From the NCBI GenBank assembly GCA_002323535.1, contig DCQT01000033.1:3728-17653 (forward strand): a DNA stretch of 13,926 nt. Reading direction: 5' to 3'. The translations under genes were made by a program, and so were the position numbers. Positions 6,255 to 12,552 of the stretch are shown piece after piece. Source of the DNA: Bacteriovoracaceae bacterium UBA1511. Its GTDB lineage: Bacteria; Bdellovibrionota; Bacteriovoracia; Bacteriovoracales; Bacteriovoracaceae. The notes under the pieces are model-generated. The model had not been told where the DNA came from. It did not search any database and was given only the letters and a program-made list of their open reading frames with translations. The number at the start of each line of letters is the position of its first letter. Position 1 is the first letter of the stretch.

Positions 6255-6971
6255 TTAGTTTTTAAAGTATTCGAATAAATCTGGGTACTTGAGAGAAAAA
6301 TTTAGTTGATTCATCCAGGAGGTATCAAATGATTTTCCTGTGGAGTCGTCATTTAAATATTGAATATTTGTGTCATTTAAAAACCGTCCATAAAATTCTT
6401 TTTTAGTTTTTTTCATTGGGGCTACTAAATTGAAGGCGCCAAACTTAACTTTAGAATCCATACAGTGGTGAATAAATCTAGCCACGTCCTCTGTATGAAT
6501 TAAGTTTGGAGTGTGGTGTGAGTTTTTCATCTGAGCGGCATTGGTAAAGAATTTTCTTGGGTGCCGTTTTTCATCAACGAGTCCTCCGGGTCTAATGATG
6601 ATAGAGAGGGGGAAGTTGTCTTGAAGATAGCTTTCTACTTGGTCAAGAAGTTTGGCATTTTTAGTCATTGGCGATTTCTCAGACTCATTGTTGATACTCC
6701 CAACAGAGAAAACACTTGTTGAGCTGATATAAATAATCTTGGTGCTTTTTGAAATGTTTTGAAAAAAATTGATAGTTTTCTGATGAGGTGGAATAGCCCA
6801 AATAATCGTGGTGAAATTATCATCTAATTCAAAGCTCTCTGATTGCTCGAGGTCAAAGTGAACTCCCCCGTTTTTAGACCTGGAGGTCCAAGAGATCTCG
6901 GGTAAAATTTTTAAAAGAAACTGACCCAAATGGCCATTTCCAAAGAGAAGGGTGTTATTAACTTGACTCAT
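6255..6971 (-). CDS. Atypical extended SDR, YeeZ-like NAD(P)-binding protein
   Basis: This 238-residue protein has a Rossmann start with G11, G13 and G16 in LLFGNGHLGQFL. The IIYISSTSVF strand (79-88) is followed by a partial E..PMT motif. IIIRPGGLV (124-132) with RHP and then LIHTEDVARFI (157-167) is the substrate-side pattern of the YeeZ-like atypical SDRs. The Tyr-x-x-x-Lys active site of classical SDRs is absent: the segment holds KNAKLLDQVESYL. Catalysis by the usual route is therefore doubtful, and binding of a nucleotide-linked or sugar substrate remains open. SD AAGGAG lies 9 bases upstream on the minus strand. It is probably first in a two-gene unit with the YhhN gene. Its start is only 28 bases from the divergent acyltransferase gene, so each gene's promoter must reach into the other. 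Confidence 0.75.
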   Translation of the reverse strand: MSQVNNTLLFGNGHLGQFLLKILPEISWTSRSKNGGVHFDLEQSESFELDDNFTTIIWAIPPHQKTINFFQNISKSTKIIYISSTSVFSVGSINNESEKSPMTKNAKLLDQVESYLQDNFPLSIIIRPGGLVDEKRHPRKFFTNAAQMKNSHHTPNLIHTEDVARFIHHCMDSKVKFGAFNLVAPMKKTKKEFYGRFLNDTNIQYLNDDSTGKSFDTSWMNQLNFSLKYPDLFEYFKN

Positions 6972-6991
6972 TTAGCAGGACTCCTTTAGAT
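6963..6991 (+). promoter_or_regulatory. Possible promoter of the DUF374 gene giving a leaderless transcript
   Basis: TTGACT (6963-6968), 17 bases, then TTAGAT (6986-6991). The -35 is good and the -10 is weak. Transcription would start at about 6998-7000, at or next to the ATG at 7000, which has no SD. The -35 lies inside the first codons of the divergent SDR gene. Confidence 0.35.
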
Positions 6992-6999
6992 AGAAATCT

Positions 7000-7632
7000 A
7001 TGAGAGTGACAATTTTTAAATACGGAATTTACTTTCTGATTCGCATTATAAATGCATTATTTATCAAAAAGTATGTCTTTTTAGGAAATTCTGAAAAATA
7101 TATTAGAAATGGTGGATGTATTGCACCTTCGTGGCATCAAAATATCTTGCTATATTTTGGAATAAAGTTCCACAAAGGTGGTGGACTTGCCTCAAAGTCT
7201 CGCGATGGTGACTATATGTTAAAAATCGCTGATGCAAATGGCTGGCGTGCTTTTAGAGGTTCTAGTTCAAAAGGTGGTGCAGAGGCGATGGATCAGGTCA
7301 TTAATCATTTTAAAAATGTAGAATCAGATATGACATTCCTCATTACACCTGACGGGCCAAGAGGACCTGGACTGAAGTCAAAAAGAGGTATTTTTCATAT
7401 CGCTAAAGAGACAGGTAAACCTATCGTTCCAGTGGTCCCTGTCATTAAAAAGTACAAGACTGTTAAGAGTTGGGACCAGCATAAAATTCCTTATCCATTT
7501 CAAACCTGCTTTTATATATTCGGTGATCCTATTTACGTAGACGCTGAGGAGACTGATCTAAGCTTTAAAAAATATAGGGAGAACTTTGATCAAAAAATGC
7601 AGGAATTATCGAACTGGTCTCCCAAAGCCTAA
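7000..7632 (+). CDS. DUF374 lysophospholipid acyltransferase family protein
   Basis: This 210-residue protein is of the LPLAT superfamily, DUF374 branch (PF04028 type). Visible motifs are SWHQ at 44-47 (H46 as the likely catalytic histidine), ASKSRDGDYM at 64-73, RGSSSKGG at 86-93, TPDGPRGP at 116-123 and PIVPV at 141-145. The first 20 residues include a hydrophobic stretch that could hold the enzyme on the membrane. These proteins are relatives of LpxL/PlsC enzymes that move acyl chains onto glycerolipids or lipid A; the acceptor here is unknown. Length is normal for the branch. The ATG at 7000 is the only reasonable start, since the next in-frame ATG (7216) is past the motifs, yet no SD precedes it. 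It runs the same way as fabH, with a 71-base gap showing no terminator. Confidence 0.85.
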   Translation: MRVTIFKYGIYFLIRIINALFIKKYVFLGNSEKYIRNGGCIAPSWHQNILLYFGIKFHKGGGLASKSRDGDYMLKIADANGWRAFRGSSSKGGAEAMDQVINHFKNVESDMTFLITPDGPRGPGLKSKRGIFHIAKETGKPIVPVVPVIKKYKTVKSWDQHKIPYPFQTCFYIFGDPIYVDAEETDLSFKKYRENFDQKMQELSNWSPKA

Positions 7633-7703
7633 AATTTTTAAGCCCCATATATTCTCAAACTTGCGATAAATAGGTATCCTTTTGTTTAAAATCAGGGGTA
7701 CCT

Positions 7704-8705
7704 ATGTATAACTCAAAAATTATGGGCGTTGGTTCATACCTTCCACCAAATAAAGTAACGAATCACGATTTGGAAAAAATAATCGATACAAATGACGAAT
7801 GGATTAGGCAAAGATCTGGGATCGAGGAGAGATACTGGGCGCCAAAAGAAATGGGAACTGTAGACCTGGCAGAAAATGCTTCACTGGAAGCGATTGAAAA
7901 ATCAGGTTTAGATAAAAGTGAAATAGACTTTATCATCTGTGCAAGTATTTCTAATGATGCGGATATTCCAGGTACTGGTTGCTTTCTACAGGCAAGACTT
8001 GGACTAGGGGAAGTACCAACCCTCGATATTCGGCAGCAGTGCAGCGGATTTGTTTACGCAACATTTATGGCAAATCAATTTATTGAGTCCGGGATGTATA
8101 AAAATATTCTGGTTGTGGGAGTAGAACTTCAATCCCGCGGAATTAATAAAACAACAGAGGGTAGAGATATTGCGGTTCTTTTTGGAGATGGGGCTGGGGC
8201 AATGGTTTTATCTCGAGATGACTCTGGTGACAGTAAGGTCATTGCCAGTGATCTTCATTCAGATGGACGGTTTGCAAAGGAATTATGGATTTCAGCTCCA
8301 GGAAGTTGCGCAGGAAGAGAAGATAGACTTAATAAAGAAATTATGGAAAACGGAGAACACTTTCCATACATGAACGGAAAGGTTGTTTTTGTCCATGCGA
8401 TTAAAAAGATGTCTCAAACAGTTATCAATGTTCTTGAAAAAGCAAAAATGCCAAAAGAAGATATCGGGTGTTACCTTTTTCATCAGGCAAACCTTCGAAT
8501 AAATCAAAAGGTTCAAGAGACACTTGGACTTTCTAATGATCAGGTCTTCAATACTATTCAAAAGTATGGAAATACGACAGCGGCAACAATTCCGATTGGA
8601 CTTGCGGACGCTTTAAAAGAGGGAAAAATTAAGCGAGGTGATCATATCATTTTTGCCGCTTTTGGAAGTGGATTTAGTTGGGGGAGTATTTTATTAAAAT
8701 ACTAG
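7704..8705 (+). CDS. fabH: 3-oxoacyl-ACP synthase III (FabH)
   Basis: This 333-residue protein is full length for the family. The Cys-His-Asn triad is complete: C113 in RQQCSGFVYA, H260 in LFHQAN and N290 in YGNTTAATIP. The N-terminal GVGSYLPPNKVTN and DEWIRQRSGI, and the C-terminal FAAFGSGFSWGS, are also typical. FabH condenses an acyl-CoA primer with malonyl-ACP to begin fatty acid synthesis. The gene is not next to the usual fab cluster (plsX, fabD, fabG, acpP), so it may be a second copy with another primer or a related KASIII function; that is an inference. Start: SD AGGGG (7694-7698) 5 bases before the ATG. The end overlaps the next gene, suggesting coupled translation. Confidence 0.92.
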   Translation: MYNSKIMGVGSYLPPNKVTNHDLEKIIDTNDEWIRQRSGIEERYWAPKEMGTVDLAENASLEAIEKSGLDKSEIDFIICASISNDADIPGTGCFLQARLGLGEVPTLDIRQQCSGFVYATFMANQFIESGMYKNILVVGVELQSRGINKTTEGRDIAVLFGDGAGAMVLSRDDSGDSKVIASDLHSDGRFAKELWISAPGSCAGREDRLNKEIMENGEHFPYMNGKVVFVHAIKKMSQTVINVLEKAKMPKEDIGCYLFHQANLRINQKVQETLGLSNDQVFNTIQKYGNTTAATIPIGLADALKEGKIKRGDHIIFAAFGSGFSWGSILLKY

Positions 8706-9139
8706 AGTTTACCACCTTATCTCTTATTCTTTTTTTTCAGTCATGCGCCTCAAGTAGGGGGAGAAGAACTCATCATTTTTATAATCCAGTTCTTACAAGT
8801 ATTGTTACTGAGGAAGTAGTTGAAAATGGAAATAAAAACTACTGCTTCTCTGTAAAAAACAACTCTACGGCAAGCTTTACTTTCGACGTGTGTGATTATG
8901 ATCTCGAAAAAGTAAAAAATTGTTACCTGAAGTTCTCAGTACTTCAGAGATCTTTACGGGGAGTAAAGGAGAGAAAAAACTGGGAGAGGTACAAACCACC
9001 ATATCTAGTTCTTCTCACTCGAAAAGACGATCATTTTAATCGTGAAATAGATGATTTTAATAAATGTAGGTTGATAAAAAATAATAAAATTTTGTACAAT
9101 AATATCGACTCATTTTCTGAGATATCTTCGGATAGTTAA
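8693..9139 (+). CDS. Putative lipoprotein, probable ATT start overlapping fabH
   Basis: The frame contains no ATG at all. From ATT at 8693 the protein is 148 residues and begins (M)KILEFTTLSLILFFQSC, a typical lipoprotein signal with lysine at position 2, a hydrophobic core and lipid-acceptor Cys18 after Gln-Ser. The SD GGGGAG (8681-8686) is 6 bases before this ATT. The alternative TTG at 8678 has only GGAAG 9 bases upstream and adds an acidic residue to the signal. The mature part (ASSRGRRTHHF...) is basic, has four more Cys that may pair in the periplasm, and an N-terminal half reading as a small beta domain. No family was recognised. The first 13 bases overlap the fabH stop region, so translation is probably coupled. 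It lies just upstream of moxR; a shared function is possible but not shown. Confidence 0.7.
   Translation: MKILEFTTLSLILFFQSCASSRGRRTHHFYNPVLTSIVTEEVVENGNKNYCFSVKNNSTASFTFDVCDYDLEKVKNCYLKFSVLQRSLRGVKERKNWERYKPPYLVLLTRKDDHFNREIDDFNKCRLIKNNKILYNNIDSFSEISSDS
9071..9100 (+). promoter_or_regulatory. Predicted sigma70 promoter for the moxR-bat operon
   Basis: TTGATA (9071-9076) and TACAAT (9095-9100) are 18 bases apart and each is one mismatch from consensus. The site lies inside the lipoprotein gene; RNA would start near 9107, about 60 bases before the moxR ATG. It could let the bat genes be made apart from fabH. Confidence 0.45.
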
Positions 9140-9165
9140 CAGCTTTGAAATTTAGGGAGATGTTT

Positions 9166-10128
9166 ATGGAAGAAAAAAGTTCATTTGAATTATCAGCTCA
9201 GGTTGTTGAAGAGGTTTCGTCCGTCGTTATAGGCCAAAAGCATTTAATAGAAATGATGATGATTGGCTTATTATCTGATGGACACTTGCTTGTTGAAGGC
9301 GTTCCTGGTTTGGCAAAAACGACCGCGATCAAAGCATTGAGTGATGCTATTGATACGTCATTTTCACGAATTCAATTTACGCCAGATCTATTACCTGCTG
9401 ATTTACTAGGGACACAGATTTATTCAAGCCGGAATGAAAGTTTTGAAATTAAAAAAGGGCCAATTTTTGCCAATATGGTTTTGGCCGATGAAATTAATCG
9501 TGCTCCGGCGAAGGTCCAATCGGCACTTCTTGAAGCCATGCAAGAAAAGCAAGTGAGCATTGGAAATGATACATTTAACTTGGATAAAACTTTCCTTGTC
9601 ATGGCAACACAAAACCCTGTTGACCAAGAGGGAACATATACTCTTCCTGAGGCACAACTTGACCGGTTTATGTTTAAAGTTAATGTGGATTACCCAAGTG
9701 TTGAGGATGAGATAAAAGTTCTAAAAAGCGTGACTTCAGGAGTGATACCAACGGTAAAAAAACTTTTAAACCCAGAAAAAATTGGGGAAATGAGAAAAAC
9801 TGCTCAAGATATATTTGTGGATGAAAAAATTTATAGCTACATCACAGAGCTTGTTGATTGCACGAGGTTTCCTAAGAAATATGAGGCTTCAAGCTTGGAG
9901 TCTTTAATTTCTCATGGTGCTTCGCCCAGGGCCGGAATAAACCTTGTTAAAGCATCCAAAGTAAAGGCGATGCTTTCAAACCGAGAATATGTCGTTCCTG
10001 ATGATATCAAAGCACTTGCTCCGGATGTTTTAAGACATCGAATCGCTCTAAGTTATGAGGCGGATGCAAGAGAGATTGGTGTGAGTGAGATAATCTCTGA
10101 AATTTTAACGAAGGTTCATATTCCTTAG
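9166..10128 (+). CDS. moxR: MoxR family AAA+ ATPase
   Basis: This 320-residue protein is in the usual MoxR size range. Walker A GVPGLAKTT begins at G45, Walker B VLADEINRAP has D108/E109, and the sensor-1 strand FLVMATQNPVDQEGTY carries N150. The LPEAQLDRFMFK segment and a C-terminal lid with SPRAG are also typical. MoxR proteins are thought to act as ATP-driven chaperones or metal-insertion factors for vWA-domain proteins, which matches the three vWA genes that follow. The frame is open to a TTG at 9145, and ATG also occurs at 9160 out of frame. The ATG at 9166 is chosen because SD AGGGAG (9154-9159) is 6 bases upstream. The gap to the next gene is 13 bases. Confidence 0.93.
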   Translation: MEEKSSFELSAQVVEEVSSVVIGQKHLIEMMMIGLLSDGHLLVEGVPGLAKTTAIKALSDAIDTSFSRIQFTPDLLPADLLGTQIYSSRNESFEIKKGPIFANMVLADEINRAPAKVQSALLEAMQEKQVSIGNDTFNLDKTFLVMATQNPVDQEGTYTLPEAQLDRFMFKVNVDYPSVEDEIKVLKSVTSGVIPTVKKLLNPEKIGEMRKTAQDIFVDEKIYSYITELVDCTRFPKKYEASSLESLISHGASPRAGINLVKASKVKAMLSNREYVVPDDIKALAPDVLRHRIALSYEADAREIGVSEIISEILTKVHIP

Positions 10129-10141
10129 GTTTGGCCGAAAA

Positions 10142-11011
10142 ATGGGGACTAATAATCTAAAAATAAGTGATAAAGTTTTGGCCAAGGCAAAACTTATCCA
10201 ATCAAAAGCTTCATATCTTGCAAATGACGAGCTCTCCGGAGAGTATACAAGTGCATTTAAGGGGCGCGGTATTGAGTTTGAAGAAGTTCGAGAGTACATC
10301 GAAGGTGATGAAGTTAGAGATATTGACTGGAAGGTGACCGCTAGATTTCAAAAGCCGTTTGTGAAAACCTTTAAAGATGAAAGAGAAATTACGATATTTT
10401 TTCTTATTGATGTTTCAAAAAGCACAGACTTCTCAACAGTTAATAAAAAAAAATCAGAGGTCATCGCGGAAATTACTGCTCTTTTAAGTTATGCGAGTCT
10501 TAGAAATAAAGACAAAACAGGATTAATAATTTTTTCAGATAAAGTTGAGCACTACATACCACCTAGTCGAGGGCAATCTCACGTTTGGAGAATTATTAGA
10601 GATATTTTGGACTTTAGTCCTGAATCGGAAAAGACAGATATAAATGTTGCCGTGGAGTTTTTACAAAAAGTTAGAAAAAAAAGATCTGTTGTTTTTTTAA
10701 TCAGTGATTTTTTAAGCAATAACTTTGAAAAAAATTTAACACTCATTTCAAAAATGCATGAATTAAGACTTATTTCTGTTAATGACCCATTGGAGGTTAA
10801 AGTCTCAAATCCTCCAAGGGGAATCTTTAGGTTTATGGACCTTGAGTCGAAAAAGTACAAATTAATTGATTTACAAAAGTTTTCTCACCAACGGCGTAAA
10901 CAACCAGTTATAGAAGATTTGGCAAAAAAGCTTGGAGTTTGGCACTTGGGTTTGAGCTTGAAGGAGAACTATTTAGATCAAATTGTAAAAAAGCTTAAAA
11001 AAAAGAGGTAA
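10142..11011 (+). CDS. DUF58 / vWA-like domain protein of the Bat operon
   Basis: This 289-residue protein carries the DUF58 signature: GRGIEFEEVREYIEGDEVRD followed by IDW, spanning residues 41-63. A vWA-like fold follows: the strand TIFFLID leads to D90-V-S-K-S94, which keeps the DxSxS metal (MIDAS) pattern, and VVFLISDF later marks the second metal loop region. No signal peptide or membrane segment is visible, so it is cytoplasmic, unlike BatA and BatB. DUF58 proteins are constant partners of MoxR. The SD is poor: nothing better than TAGG about 12 bases before the ATG. Translation may therefore depend on coupling to moxR 13 bases upstream. Confidence 0.9.
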   Translation: MGTNNLKISDKVLAKAKLIQSKASYLANDELSGEYTSAFKGRGIEFEEVREYIEGDEVRDIDWKVTARFQKPFVKTFKDEREITIFFLIDVSKSTDFSTVNKKKSEVIAEITALLSYASLRNKDKTGLIIFSDKVEHYIPPSRGQSHVWRIIRDILDFSPESEKTDINVAVEFLQKVRKKRSVVFLISDFLSNNFEKNLTLISKMHELRLISVNDPLEVKVSNPPRGIFRFMDLESKKYKLIDLQKFSHQRRKQPVIEDLAKKLGVWHLGLSLKENYLDQIVKKLKKKR

Positions 11012-11021
11012 AAAGAGTTTT

Positions 11022-11561
11022 ATGAAAATAGTGAAGTTAATTACACTTTTTTGTTTTCCCCTACTTGCGTTAGGTACACAAGCGAATGAGGAAGTTAGGT
11101 TAAGAGATATTAAAGAGTTCGATTTTGGTTATCACTATCCCACGTTAATAGTTATTGTATTGCCGGTAATTTTTTTACTAGTTTTTACTCTATTTAGATT
11201 ATTTCAAAAGTTAAAAAGAACAAAGACCGACACTACAAAAGAGATTTCTCCTGAGCAGAAACTTAAAGGCTTTTCAGAAATCAGTGATGATATTATTTTT
11301 TTAGATCACGCAAGAAGACTTTTGAATGATTTTTCTCTAAGGTACTCGAACGTAAAAGTAAGCCACCTCACTGACTCTGAGTTAGTTAATTATTATAATG
11401 AAAAAAATGTTCAAAATGTTGAGTGCTTCCGTGATTTAGCCTGCCAAATATCAACACGTAGATACACGAATCACAAAGCAGAGATCAAAAGAGATAAGAT
11501 AATTTATAACTTTGAAAAAATAATCAAGTCTCAAAAAGTAAGAGAAGAGAGGGGGAGTTGA
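11022..11561 (+). CDS. DUF4381-like membrane protein of the Bat operon
   Basis: This is a 179-residue protein with a signal peptide (MKIVKLITLF to about TQA-N at residue 22), a short periplasmic stretch with LRDIKEFDFGYHYP, one membrane segment at about 41-61, and then a basic cytoplasmic domain. The LRDI...P segment before the membrane helix, the position between the DUF58 gene and batA, and the size all match DUF4381, but sequence support is thin. The C-terminal domain (LTDSELVNYYNEKNVQNVECFRD...RRYTN) may correspond to the helical end of DUF4381. No enzymatic motif is present; a scaffold role in a membrane Bat complex is an inference. SD is weak (AAGAG, 4 bases before the ATG). The stop codon TGA overlaps the batA ATG as ATGA-type coupling (TGATG). 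Confidence 0.65.
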   Translation: MKIVKLITLFCFPLLALGTQANEEVRLRDIKEFDFGYHYPTLIVIVLPVIFLLVFTLFRLFQKLKRTKTDTTKEISPEQKLKGFSEISDDIIFLDHARRLLNDFSLRYSNVKVSHLTDSELVNYYNEKNVQNVECFRDLACQISTRRYTNHKAEIKRDKIIYNFEKIIKSQKVREERGS

Positions 11562-12544
11562 TGTTTAGGTTCGAGTCTCCCTATTTTTTAATTTTTCTTT
11601 TGTTGCCCTTATTTCTTTTATTTCGGCGAAACAGCAATATGTCCGCGATTAAAATTTCCTCTCTTCATTTATTTGGTGAACAAAAAGAGTCAAAAAAATT
11701 ATTAATTTTAAATCTTCTAAATTTACTTGCTTATATTGTTTTCGTTCTATCTCTTGCCAGACCGCAATATGGAAATAAGCAAAAGAAGATAAATGATTCA
11801 GGTAGAGACCTTGTTGTTGTGGTAGATACAAGTGGAAGCATGAAAGCACTGGATTTCAAAATTGAGGGGGAGAACACAGATCGTTTGTCCGTTGTTAAAC
11901 AAGTCTTAAAAAAGTTCGTTCAAAAAAGACAGGGAGATCGAATATCTGTCATTTCGTTCGGAGATTATCCTGTGACACTATCTCCGCTAACGCTTGATAC
12001 AAGTTCTCTCGAGGACACAGTGGATGAAATGGAAATAGGCATGGCCGGCGAGTCAACAGCGATAGGAAGTGCATTAGGTCTTGCGATTAAACGAGTAAAA
12101 GATATTAAAGCTGAGGATAAAATAATTATTTTGATGACTGATGGGAGATCAAATAGTGGAGATGTTTCGCCTCTTCAAATGGCAGGAGTGGCAAAGGAAC
12201 TTGGAATAAAGATATACACGATAGGAATCGGAGCTAGTGATGGAAAGGCTCCTTTTGTTGTTAATGGATTTTTTGGAAAAAGAGTTGTTTACCAAAATCT
12301 AGACCTTGATGATAAAACTCTAATTGAGATCTCTGAAAGTACAAATGGTAAGTACTTTAACGCGCTTGATTCAGACTCTCTAAGTGGAATTTATGATGAT
12401 ATTGATAAATTAGAAAAAAGAGAAAGTGAGATGTTTTCTCATATTGAGTATAAAGATTATTACCCTGAAATGATTTTATTTTTTATGTCACTAATAATGA
12501 TGGAATTTTTATTACGTATTACCGTGATAAGAGTATTTCCTTAG
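11561..12544 (+). CDS. batA: BatA, membrane-anchored vWA protein
   Basis: This is a 327-residue protein. Membrane segments are at about 6-22 and 47-66, and a last one near 302-322. Between them lies a vWA domain with a complete metal site: D89-T-S-G-S93, the GESTAIGSAL threonine loop, and T193-D194-G. The basic residues between the first two segments (FRRNS, KESKK) put that loop in the cytoplasm and the vWA domain in the periplasm. SLARPQYG just before the vWA domain is typical of BatA. Bat genes were first linked to aerotolerance in Bacteroides and later to stress resistance in other bacteria; the molecular role is not settled. A TTG lies 3 bases before the ATG, but the ATG at 11561 is favoured, with the GGGGGAG run (11551-11557) as SD. 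Confidence 0.9.
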   Translation: MFRFESPYFLIFLLLPLFLLFRRNSNMSAIKISSLHLFGEQKESKKLLILNLLNLLAYIVFVLSLARPQYGNKQKKINDSGRDLVVVVDTSGSMKALDFKIEGENTDRLSVVKQVLKKFVQKRQGDRISVISFGDYPVTLSPLTLDTSSLEDTVDEMEIGMAGESTAIGSALGLAIKRVKDIKAEDKIIILMTDGRSNSGDVSPLQMAGVAKELGIKIYTIGIGASDGKAPFVVNGFFGKRVVYQNLDLDDKTLIEISESTNGKYFNALDSDSLSGIYDDIDKLEKRESEMFSHIEYKDYYPEMILFFMSLIMMEFLLRITVIRVFP

Positions 12545-12552
12545 GTTGCTAT

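Noticed and set aside
7661..7690. TTGCGA...TTTAAA as a fabH promoter
   Set aside because: RNA would start at about 7697, within the SD AGGGG needed for fabH, so it is not a useful promoter.
8292..8561. 89-codon minus-strand open frame inside fabH
   Set aside because: Covers the conserved FabH core in antisense; no independent support.
9145..9165. TTG 9145 start for moxR
   Set aside because: It would place the AGGGAG SD inside the coding region; ATG 9166 is at ideal spacing from it.
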